Of a stretch of 5,147 bases of DNA, positions 1 to 5,147 are shown piece after piece. Each line of letters begins with the position of its first letter. Position 1 is the stretch's first letter. Location of the stretch: positions 1 to 5,147 of the forward strand of contig DATKQI010000248.1 of the NCBI GenBank assembly GCA_035532755.1, given 5' to 3'. The notes under the pieces are model-generated. The model was not told the DNA's origin. It made no database searches and saw only the letters and a program-made list of their open reading frames with translations. The translations under genes were made by a program, and so were the position numbers. The DNA is from DATKQI01 sp035532755. GTDB lineage: Bacteria; Pseudomonadota; Alphaproteobacteria; Acetobacterales; Acetobacteraceae.

Positions 1-1
1 T

Positions 2-877
2 CACCTCCTCTTGCCCGCATTCCTGCATCACCATCCGTACCTGCTGGGCACCACGCTGAGCGTGCTCCGGCTGTCGCTCTGGCTCCTGATCATCGCCGTC
101 ATCTTCCTGCCGCTCGAGCTTCTGTTCGCGGTCCGCCCGGCGAAAATCCTCCGGAAACAGATCCTCGGCGACCTCGGCTTCTATTTCGTCAGCGGCCTGG
201 TGCCGAACCTGCTGCTCACGGTGCCGCTGGCGATCGCCGCCTATGCCGCCTATCATTTCGTTCCATGGCGGATCCATGCCGCGGTGGCCGCCTGGCCACT
301 CTGGCTGCGCGGCGTGGCGGCCTTCGTGGTCGGCGATCTCGGCTTCTATTGGGGCCATCGCTGGGCCCACGAGATCCCGCTGCTCTGGCGCTTCCATGCC
401 GTCCACCACGCCCCCGAGCATGTCTATTTCCTGATCAGCGCGCGCGCCCATCCGGTGGATTTCGTTTTCATCCGGCTCTGCGGCCTGATCCCCATCTATC
501 TCCTCGGCCTGGGCGCGCCCCGGAGCGTCGAGGGCACGCTGGTCGCCACCCTGGTGATGCTGCTGGTGACGGTATGGGGCTTCTTTATCCACGCGAATAT
601 CCGCTGGCGGCTGGGTCCGCTCGAGTGGCTGGTCTCCACCCCCGCCTTCCACCACTGGCACCACACCCGCGCCGCGCCGCGAGACCGCAACTACGCCTCG
701 ATGCTGCCGTGGATGGACCGGCTGTTCGGCACCCATTACCTGCCGCGCGGGCAGTGGCCGACTTCCTATGGGATCGATGCCGAACTGCCACGCTCGCTCG
801 CGGGACAACTGATCCACCCGTTCCGCGCGCAACCGTCACCGGCCCCACGACAGCCGACTGCCATCATTCCGGGCTGA
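2..877 (+). CDS. Sterol desaturase / fatty acid hydroxylase family protein (5' end probably outside window)
   Basis: An integral-membrane di-iron enzyme expected to hydroxylate or desaturate a lipid substrate; the substrate cannot be read from sequence. Counting from the TTG at 11 (288 residues), the superfamily histidine boxes are all present: HRWAH at 116-120 (HX3H), HAVHH at 129-133 (HX2HH), and HHWHH at 214-218 (HX2HH type), with extra His at 147 and 194 that often contribute to the metal site. Hydrophobic segments lie near residues 17-40, 55-82, 95-112, 152-170 and 175-195, so the metal site would face the cytoplasm between helices. The frame is open to the left edge, and the ten bases before TTG hold no Shine-Dalgarno sequence (they read like its complement). 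The true start is therefore probably upstream and the TTG internal. The C-terminal tail after about residue 265 is proline-rich and unconserved in appearance. It converges with the downstream small gene, with 58 nt between the stops. Family is secure; the specific reaction is unknown. Confidence 0.9.
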   Translation, partial: HLLLPAFLHHHPYLLGTTLSVLRLSLWLLIIAVIFLPLELLFAVRPAKILRKQILGDLGFYFVSGLVPNLLLTVPLAIAAYAAYHFVPWRIHAAVAAWPLWLRGVAAFVVGDLGFYWGHRWAHEIPLLWRFHAVHHAPEHVYFLISARAHPVDFVFIRLCGLIPIYLLGLGAPRSVEGTLVATLVMLLVTVWGFFIHANIRWRLGPLEWLVSTPAFHHWHHTRAAPRDRNYASMLPWMDRLFGTHYLPRGQWPTSYGIDAELPRSLAGQLIHPFRAQPSPAPRQPTAIIPG

Positions 878-935
878 CGGATCAGGTGACGGGTCCTGCC
901 CACCGGAACCGCGGCCACACCCTGGGGAGCCGGCG

Positions 936-1091
936 TCAGACCAGGAACACCGCCATCAGGATCAGCAGCAGCACCAGGAAGATCACCGACCCGATGGTGA
1001 ACCGGGTCCAGGCGTGCCAGAAGCGCTCCCGGTCGGCGAGGAACGCCTCCTGCGATTCGGGGCCGGAGACGGTCTGCGGGCTATGCGCCAT
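936..1091 (-). CDS. aa3-type cytochrome c oxidase subunit IV-like small membrane protein
   Basis: A 51-residue protein, too short for common ORF cut-offs. It has a polar N-terminal part (residues 1-30, with the motif DRERFWHAWTRFT at 20-32) followed by a single very hydrophobic helix (about 33-51, ending LMAVFLV). This layout, a short amphipathic lead with Trp/Phe then one C-terminal membrane span, matches the bacterial aa3-type cytochrome c oxidase subunit IV family of alphaproteobacteria. That subunit packs against the catalytic core of the oxidase in the cytoplasmic membrane and has no known catalytic residue. The start is supported by a GAGGGG Shine-Dalgarno sequence at 1097-1102, 5 nt before ATG. 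No other oxidase subunit is in the window, so it is either a stand-alone locus or the core genes lie elsewhere, which is common for this subunit. Assignment rests on remembered family shape rather than an alignment; an unrelated one-span protein is the alternative. Confidence 0.72.
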   Translation of the reverse strand: MAHSPQTVSGPESQEAFLADRERFWHAWTRFTIGSVIFLVLLLILMAVFLV

Positions 1092-1130
1092 GGAATCCCC
1101 TCAGTCGAACTGAACTCGCCCGGTTTCTAA

Positions 1131-1167
1131 GGCACCGCCCCCCTGGTGGGCAAGGGGCGGGGATGCC
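1131..1167 (-). terminator. GC-rich hairpin between the CpXC gene and the small oxidase subunit gene
   Basis: A perfect 7-bp inverted repeat, CCGCCCC at 1135-1141 with GGGGCGG at 1154-1160, encloses a 12-nt loop. It is extended by GGCA (1131-1134) pairing with TGCC (1164-1167) across a 3-nt bulge. It lies downstream of the CpXC stop and upstream of the next gene on the same strand. There is no clear T-run after it in either direction, so it is not a textbook intrinsic terminator. It could be a Rho-type or weak terminator, or a mRNA-stabilising stem. Confidence 0.35.
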
Positions 1168-1207
1168 GGCAGGTGCCGCGCTTCTTTTCAAATCGGGACA
1201 TGACCGT

Positions 1208-1228
1208 CGCGGCGCGCATTACGCCGCG
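1208..1228 (-). terminator. Hairpin spanning the stop codon of the CpXC gene
   Basis: A perfect 7-bp inverted repeat, CGCGGCG (1208-1214) and CGCCGCG (1222-1228), has the TAA stop codon of the CpXC gene (1219-1221) in its 7-nt loop. It may be a 3'-end stem of the operon mRNA. No uridine tract follows directly, and GC-rich repeats of this length arise by chance fairly easily here, so the functional call is weak. Confidence 0.25.
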
Positions 1229-1899
1229 GTGATCCGGCGCAGGTCTACGAACATCCGGTCCTTGAAGTTCGCCCGGAGGCTGTCCCAGCCCTCCGGCTCC
1301 TCCTCGAGCGAGTCGTAGGCGTCGCGCGGGACCTCCAGACTGGCGAGCCTCTCTTCGGACAGGGCATTGAACCACGCGAAGTCGAGCTGGGTGTCGTCAC
1401 CGCCCACCAGCCGCAACTCCGTCGCGTCGCTGATGGGCGCGCCGGGCACGTCGCGCATCACCGCGATCTTCAGCAGTTCGAGCGTGACGTCGTCGAGGCC
1501 GAGTTGCTGGCAGAGCAGCTTCTCGCGCAGCGCGGGCCATCCGAACACCAGGCGCGGCCGTAGATCGGCGCCGATCTCGCGGGAGAATTCCGGGGCTTCG
1601 GCGCCGAAGGTCTCGTCATAGACGCCGCTTGCGGCAGTCTCCTCGGCAGCCCAGTCGTCGCGCGTATCGGCGCTCTGCATCAGGATCCACTGGCCGCGTC
1701 CGACATCGAGATAGGTGATCCGCGCCGGGAGCCGCATCGGGCTGGCACATTTCGGGCAGGTCGCGGCCTGGAAGCTGCCGTCGAGGATCGCATCGCGCAA
1801 ATCCGGCCGGCGGTCGGCGTTGACGCTCGCCGAGAGCTCGACCTCGGTGGTGGCCTGGCACACCGGGCACGTGGCGGTTGCGGTCAGAAAGATCGACAT
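1219..1899 (-). CDS. CpXC domain protein (putative zinc-binding)
   Basis: A 226-residue soluble protein. The N-terminal part carries two CPxC knuckles, CPVC at 11-14 and CPKC at 48-51, separated by a stretch containing RRPDLRDAILDGSF (30-43). This arrangement fits the CpXC domain, a predicted zinc-binding module of unknown function found in bacteria. The remainder (about 55-226) is acidic and mixed helix/strand in appearance, with no recognised catalytic motif, signal peptide or membrane span. The start is supported by a GGAG sequence at 1907-1910, 7 nt before ATG. It begins 29 nt after the stop of the upstream metallopeptidase gene on the same strand, so the two are probably co-transcribed. 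From that position I infer a partner, chaperone or immunity-type role for the metallopeptidase, but nothing in the protein itself proves it. Confidence 0.82.
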   Translation of the reverse strand: MSIFLTATATCPVCQATTEVELSASVNADRRPDLRDAILDGSFQAATCPKCASPMRLPARITYLDVGRGQWILMQSADTRDDWAAEETAASGVYDETFGAEAPEFSREIGADLRPRLVFGWPALREKLLCQQLGLDDVTLELLKIAVMRDVPGAPISDATELRLVGGDDTQLDFAWFNALSEERLASLEVPRDAYDSLEEEPEGWDSLRANFKDRMFVDLRRITAA

Positions 1900-1928
1900 G
1901 GTGTTTCTCCGTCAGGGGCGCGGGCGGA

Positions 1929-3956
1929 TTATCGGGCGGGCTTGTAGAGATATTTCAGGACCGCGGAATCGACGCCGCTGATCGGCTGCTTTTTGGTCCA
2001 AGACCAGCCGTAGAGCTCGGCAAACCACTCGCCGGGGGCGCGCCACTGGTAGTCGCGCACGGTGGTGCCGCCCGAGCGGGCGGAGGCGCTGTAGCTTGTC
2101 CACCGGTTGCCGTAGGATTCCTGATAGACGATGCCCTCGAACTCGGCGTGATACTTGCCGGTTTCCCACGGATTGTTCCCGCTCTTGATCGCGGCGCAGT
2201 TCTCCAGCAAGCCCTTCACCGTCGCCCAGTCCGAAGTGGAGCAGCCGGTCGGCCGGCCCGTGGTGCCCTTCCCGAGCGCGTCGAGCACCGCCTGTTTCAG
2301 CTTCTCCGCGTCGAACGTCACCGCGCTTCCGGCATGGGCCTTGAAGTCCTTGAGGAAGGCATCGGCGACCGCGGCCACCGCGATATTGCCGTCCGACCAG
2401 CCGCCGCAATTGGCCTTGGTCTGGTTGGCCTTCATGATCCCGTACTTGTCGTCCACCGCATGGCCGAGCTCGTGCAGCGTCGTGACGCTGAACGCCTTGG
2501 CCCCGTCCTTGTAGCCCGCAAACTCCCAGTCGGTGGTTCCGAGATCGCCCATGGTGATCTCCGCGCCAACATACCAGGCGGTGCCTCCTTCCTTCGTGTA
2601 GGCAAGTTTCTGCAGCTTCGCATGGCAGGTGTCGCGGAGCGGCACCTGGCCGAACATGTCGTACATCCGGTCGAGCTGCAGCTTCGCCGGATCGATCGGC
2701 TGCTTCACCTGCACGTCCCGCACCTTGCCGCCCTTCGTCTGGCGTTGCGTGACCGTCACGGACGTGTCGATCGTCACACCGTAGCGCTGCTCCAGCGCCG
2801 CCTTGTAGGCGTCCTGGCGCGCCGCGGTCTGATCCCCGCCGGCCGCCGAAATCGCGTCATCGAACAGCTTCTGCGCCTGCTCATCGAGCGTGGCGAGCGC
2901 CTTCTGCTGGCCCGACGGATCGGAGATCTTGAGCGCGGTGATCTTGGCCTTGTCCCACTCCGCGAGCCGGCCCTCCAGCGCTTTCCTCGGATTGCCCTTG
3001 GGCAGCTTGCCGATCGCCTTTGCGGCGCGCGCGCGCAGTTCCGACGCCCCGGCGGTGGTACCGTCATTGCCGATCCGGGTCAGCGTCTCGCGCGCGTCCT
3101 CCCGCACGGCGCTGAACGCTGCCAGGGCGGCCGCGACGGGCGTCGTGGTGGAGGCGGTCTGATAGAGCGGCGTGAGGCGCTTGACCTCCTTCGCCGCGGT
3201 CTTGCCGATCGAGCTCGACTTGTTGTTGTTGGTGAATTTCTGCGCCGTGTCGTCGATCAGGCCGATCGTCTCCTTGGCCTGGCGGTCCTTGGTCTTGATC
3301 GCGCCCATATAGGCCGCGGTCAGGGGACCGATCGCATTCTTGAACAAATCGAGCGCGGTCAGCGCCGCCGGCCAGTCCTCGCCATCCGCCGCCCGCTCGG
3401 CAGTGTCGCGCAAATTGGTCGCCCGCGTCTCCGCATCGCGGACCAGGGAGGGGATGCCGGCCACGCCCTTGGTGTGGCCGAGCGCGGCGGCGAGCCAATC
3501 ACGCGGCGTCGCGAAACCGTGCCAGAAATCGTCATGCGCCCTGGTCCGCTCCTGCAGGATGATGGTTGCGGCCGTATCCGCCTCGGTCAGCGCCTTCTCG
3601 GCGGTCGGGAAATCCTTGGCCTTGGCGGCGATCCCCATGCGTTCGAGCGCGGATTCCATGGTGGTGTGCGCCGTCGTGGCGGCCTCGGACGCAGCCGGAG
3701 TCTTCCGCGCCAGTTCGAACGTGTCCAGCAATTTGCCGAGGCGCTCGTTGAATCGCGATTCCTGCACGTCGCCCCGGACCTGGCCGAGCTTGGGACCGTC
3801 CCGGCGGATCTGATCGCGCGGTGCCTCGACCTTGCCCCAGGTCCGCACGGTGATCCCGAGGACCCGTTGCATCCATGCCGCCTTCGCATCCGGGGTCGGG
3901 GTCGGTCCGCCGGAGCCGCGCACCGGCGGGTCGGATAACTCTTCAGTATGCGACAT
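1929..3956 (-). CDS. Lethal-factor-like zinc metallopeptidase with long helical N-terminal region
   Basis: A 675-residue protein. Residues 1-25 are a disordered Ser/Pro/Gly-rich lead. Residues about 28-390 are rich in Ala, Lys, Glu and Leu and look fully helical, with a repeated Asp-aromatic-Pro motif (DFP at 115-117, DWP at 194-196). The C-terminal part is a gluzincin-type peptidase: HELGH at 495-499 followed by AVDD, then YQWRAPGEWFAE at 636-647. In anthrax lethal factor, as I recall it, the active site reads HEFGHAVDD and later Tyr728-x6-Glu735-Phe-Phe-Ala-Glu; here Tyr636 and Glu643 have exactly the same spacing, making Glu643 the likely third zinc ligand and Tyr636 the catalytic tyrosine. 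The two motifs are about 140 residues apart, roughly 100 more than in lethal factor, and the intervening segment holds Cys517, Cys572 and Cys587. There is no signal peptide or membrane span. The substrate is unknown; an effector or toxin role is inference. A start six bases upstream (3962) gives two more residues but has poor ribosome-site spacing. Confidence 0.85.
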   Translation of the reverse strand: MSHTEELSDPPVRGSGGPTPTPDAKAAWMQRVLGITVRTWGKVEAPRDQIRRDGPKLGQVRGDVQESRFNERLGKLLDTFELARKTPAASEAATTAHTTMESALERMGIAAKAKDFPTAEKALTEADTAATIILQERTRAHDDFWHGFATPRDWLAAALGHTKGVAGIPSLVRDAETRATNLRDTAERAADGEDWPAALTALDLFKNAIGPLTAAYMGAIKTKDRQAKETIGLIDDTAQKFTNNNKSSSIGKTAAKEVKRLTPLYQTASTTTPVAAALAAFSAVREDARETLTRIGNDGTTAGASELRARAAKAIGKLPKGNPRKALEGRLAEWDKAKITALKISDPSGQQKALATLDEQAQKLFDDAISAAGGDQTAARQDAYKAALEQRYGVTIDTSVTVTQRQTKGGKVRDVQVKQPIDPAKLQLDRMYDMFGQVPLRDTCHAKLQKLAYTKEGGTAWYVGAEITMGDLGTTDWEFAGYKDGAKAFSVTTLHELGHAVDDKYGIMKANQTKANCGGWSDGNIAVAAVADAFLKDFKAHAGSAVTFDAEKLKQAVLDALGKGTTGRPTGCSTSDWATVKGLLENCAAIKSGNNPWETGKYHAEFEGIVYQESYGNRWTSYSASARSGGTTVRDYQWRAPGEWFAELYGWSWTKKQPISGVDSAVLKYLYKPAR

Positions 3957-3963
3957 GGCCATT

Positions 3964-3968
3964 CTCCT
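3964..3968 (-). promoter_or_regulatory. Shine-Dalgarno sequence of the metallopeptidase gene
   Basis: AGGAG on the minus strand lies 7 nt before the ATG at 3954-3956 but only 1 nt before the in-frame ATG at 3960-3962. Normal spacing therefore favours the second ATG, giving a protein beginning MSHTEELS. Confidence 0.7.
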
Positions 3969-3982
3969 GATCCCGAATTCTC

Positions 3983-4068
3983 GGCGAGTCTCGTCCTCCC
4001 GCGGCCCCTCGGTGCCGCGGTACCCACTCTAAACAATCTTCGGGTTCGCGCGCCATCAGAGACTCGCC
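3983..4068 (-). other. Candidate structured mRNA leader of the metallopeptidase operon
   Basis: On the minus strand, GGCGAGTCTC (4068 to 4059) and GAGACTCGCC (3992 to 3983) form a perfect 10-bp inverted repeat. Inside it lie a perfect 7-bp stem, CCGCGGC/GCCGCGG (4014-4020 with 3999-4005, 8-nt loop), and a weaker ACCC/GGGT pairing around an AT-rich loop near 4026-4042. Together these could fold as a three-way junction ending about 14 nt upstream of the ribosome site. No known riboswitch class is recognised. The same AT-rich pocket is the only place in the gap that resembles a promoter -10 region, but no convincing -35 accompanies it. Alternatives are a terminator of the purN operon or a degenerate small inverted-repeat element. 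Confidence 0.4.
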
Positions 4069-4071
4069 CCC

Positions 4072-4108
4072 GCTGCGTGCCAAAGGCGACCGGCACCATC
4101 CAAGCAGC
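4072..4108 (-). terminator. Hairpin just after the purN stop codon
   Basis: Starting 4 nt after the purN stop on the minus strand, GCTGC pairs with GCAGC (4104-4108 with 4072-4076) and GTGCC pairs with GGCAC (4092-4096 with 4077-4081). This gives a 10-bp stem with a 7-nt one-sided bulge (4097-4103) and a 10-nt loop. Position suits a 3' end of the purM-purN transcript, but there is no T-run, so an intrinsic terminator is not proven. Confidence 0.35.
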
Positions 4109-4112
4109 CGCC

Positions 4113-4736
4113 CTATCGCTCCGGATTGCGCAGCACGGCCGTCGGCTTCGGTGCCGGCCCGGCCACGCCGCTCAGGAGCGCCGCCAGCGCAGCAGGCAGG
4201 ATGCGGTGCTCCTGGGCCAGCACCCGGGCGGCCAGCACCACCTCGGTATCGCCCGGAAGCACCGGGACCGCGGCCTGGGCGAGGATCGGGCCCTCGTCGA
4301 CGCCCTCGGTCACCAGATGCACCGTACAACCGTGCAGCTTCACCCCTGCCGCCAGCGCCCGCGCATGCGTGTCCAGGCCAGGAAACGCCGGCAGCAGGCT
4401 GGGGTGGACATTGAGCATCCGACCAGCCCAGGCGCCCACCAGGAACGGCGTCAGGCGGCGCATATACCCCGCCAGGACCACGACCTCGACCGCCGCCGCC
4501 CGCAGCGCGGCGTCCAGCGCCGCCTCGTGCGCCGCCCGATCGGCCCCGAACGGCCGATGGTCGATCGCGCGCGCCGCCACCCCGGCCGAAGCGGCATGGG
4601 CCAGCCCCGCCGCGTCCGCCCGGTTCGACAGCACCAGCGCGATCGCGGCCGGATAGGCCGGGTCGCGCGCGGCCTCGAGCAGCGCGGCCAGATTCGACCC
4701 GCGTCCGCTGATGAGCACCCCGACCCGGCGCTTCAT
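4113..4736 (-). CDS. purN: Phosphoribosylglycinamide formyltransferase (GART)
   Basis: A 207-residue cytosolic enzyme, close to the usual bacterial PurN length. It transfers the formyl group of 10-formyltetrahydrofolate to glycinamide ribonucleotide, giving formyl-GAR in de novo purine synthesis. The N-terminal phosphate-binding loop GRGSN is at 11-15. The catalytic triad Asn106-His108-Asp144 of the E. coli enzyme corresponds to Asn109 and His111 in LNVHPSLLPAFPG (108-120) and Asp147 in TEGVDEGP (143-150). KLHGCTVH at 133-140 is also typical. The frame is open far upstream, but the family N-terminus fixes the start at MKRRVGVLISGRGSN. A GGGGAGG ribosome site sits at 4747-4753, 10 nt upstream. 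It follows purM by 35 nt on the same strand, a common operon arrangement. The C-terminal tail after about residue 190 is rich in Ala and Pro. No key residue is missing. Confidence 0.97.
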   Translation of the reverse strand: MKRRVGVLISGRGSNLAALLEAARDPAYPAAIALVLSNRADAAGLAHAASAGVAARAIDHRPFGADRAAHEAALDAALRAAAVEVVVLAGYMRRLTPFLVGAWAGRMLNVHPSLLPAFPGLDTHARALAAGVKLHGCTVHLVTEGVDEGPILAQAAVPVLPGDTEVVLAARVLAQEHRILPAALAALLSGVAGPAPKPTAVLRNPER

Positions 4737-4771
4737 GGCGCGCGATCCTCCCCGGCCGGGCGCATCGCCGC

Positions 4772-5147
4772 CTACCGCAACCAATCCGCCGGCGGATCGA
4801 TCGCGACCGAAGCCGGGGCCTCGGCCGTCACACCCGCCACGATCGCGCCCAACGGGAACACCGTCTCTCCCGCCGCCTCCAGCAGCGAGATCGCCTTGCC
4901 GGCTTCCTCCGCGGCCACCACCAGCGCCATGCCGATCCCGCAATTGAACACCCGCAGCATCTCCGCCGGCGCGATCCCGCCGGTGGCCGCGAGCCAGCGG
5001 AACACACCGGGCACCGGCCAATCCGCGCGCAGCTCCGCGCGCAGCCCCGCCGGCAGCACCCGCGGCAGGTTGTCCACCAGCCCGCCGCCGGTGATATGCG
5101 CCGCCGCCTTCAGCAGCCCCGCGCGATGCAGCGCGAGCAGCGCCCGC
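4772..5147 (-). CDS. purM: Phosphoribosylformylglycinamidine cyclo-ligase (AIR synthase), C-terminal part
   Basis: The 3' end of purM, with 124 residues visible out of about 345 usual for the family; the gene runs off the right edge of the window. PurM closes the imidazole ring of FGAM with ATP, giving aminoimidazole ribonucleotide, in the cytosol. The visible part begins RALLALHRAGLLKAAAHITG and contains the conserved HITGGGLVDNLPRVLP (visible residues 17-32) and IAPAEMLRVFNCGIGM segments, both characteristic of the PurM C-terminal domain. The TAG stop is 35 nt upstream of the purN start, so the two are very likely co-transcribed with purM first. The truncation is caused only by the window edge; the visible frame is intact. 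Confidence 0.96.
   Translation of the reverse strand, partial: RALLALHRAGLLKAAAHITGGGLVDNLPRVLPAGLRAELRADWPVPGVFRWLAATGGIAPAEMLRVFNCGIGMALVVAAEEAGKAISLLEAAGETVFPLGAIVAGVTAEAPASVAIDPPADWLR

Noticed and set aside
874..939. CTGACG/CGTCAG inverted repeat spanning the stops of the two convergent genes
   Set aside because: Only 6 bp with a 54-nt spacer and no T-run; this is within chance expectation and does not support a bidirectional terminator.
265..1113. A 282-codon + strand frame overlapping the sterol desaturase gene
   Set aside because: It is Arg/Pro/Ala-rich low-complexity translation out of frame with a protein carrying all the histidine boxes, and it runs antisense through the subunit IV gene.
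1878..3938. A 686-codon open frame on the + strand, antisense to the metallopeptidase gene
   Set aside because: It is rich in Arg, Gly, Leu and Ala with no recognisable domain, as expected for an antisense shadow in high-GC DNA. The opposite strand has clear catalytic motifs and a ribosome site.
3943..4056. A 37-codon minus-strand frame (MAREPEDCLEWVPRHR...) overlapping the metallopeptidase start by 14 nt
   Set aside because: It has only a weak ribosome site, no recognised family, and its start lies inside the inverted-repeat leader. A leader peptide is possible but unsupported without conservation data.
4737..5021. Upstream extension of the purN frame to a start at 5021
   Set aside because: The extension overlaps purM out of frame, and the PurN N-terminus (MKRRVGVLISGRGSN) and its ribosome site place the start at 4736.
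1..5147. CRISPR arrays, tRNA or rRNA genes, insertion sequences
   Set aside because: No regularly spaced direct repeats, cloverleaf-like segments, rRNA signatures or transposase frames were seen on either strand.

Overview
The window looks like a chromosomal segment of a high-GC alphaproteobacterium, most plausibly of the Acetobacteraceae/Rhodospirillales group. The reasons are strong GC bias at third codon positions, an adjacent purM-purN pair, and a tiny 'subunit IV' of an aa3-type cytochrome c oxidase, a family centred on alphaproteobacteria. The lineage call is inference from gene content; no 16S rRNA or other marker gene is present.

Layout, left to right. (1) On the + strand, a membrane-bound di-iron hydroxylase of the sterol desaturase / fatty acid hydroxylase superfamily fills about 1-877; its 5' end probably lies outside the window. 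(2) All other genes are on the - strand. At 936-1091 there is a 51-residue single-membrane-span protein that resembles bacterial aa3-type cytochrome c oxidase subunit IV. (3) At 1219-1899 lies a 226-residue protein with an N-terminal four-cysteine CpXC-type zinc-binding domain. (4) At 1929-3956 lies a 675-residue protein with a long helical N-terminal half and a C-terminal zinc metallopeptidase domain. Its HELGHAVDD motif and a later Tyr-x6-Glu-Trp-Phe-Ala-Glu motif match the catalytic layout of anthrax lethal factor. (5) At 4113-4736 lies purN, and (6) at 4772 to the right edge lies the C-terminal third of purM.

PurM and PurN catalyse two steps of de novo purine synthesis and sit 35 nt apart as an operon. 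The metallopeptidase and CpXC genes are separated by 29 nt, each has a good Shine-Dalgarno sequence, and they read as a second, accessory operon lying between ordinary metabolic and respiratory genes. The 156-nt gap between purN and the metallopeptidase gene contains a hairpin just after the purN stop and a perfect 10-bp inverted repeat enclosing a second GC-rich hairpin, so the metallopeptidase mRNA may have a structured leader.

The metallopeptidase-CpXC pair is the most interesting part: a lethal-factor-like protease without a signal peptide, linked to a small zinc-finger partner of unknown role. It could be an effector or toxin with its partner, or a housekeeping protease with an accessory protein; the sequence alone does not decide.
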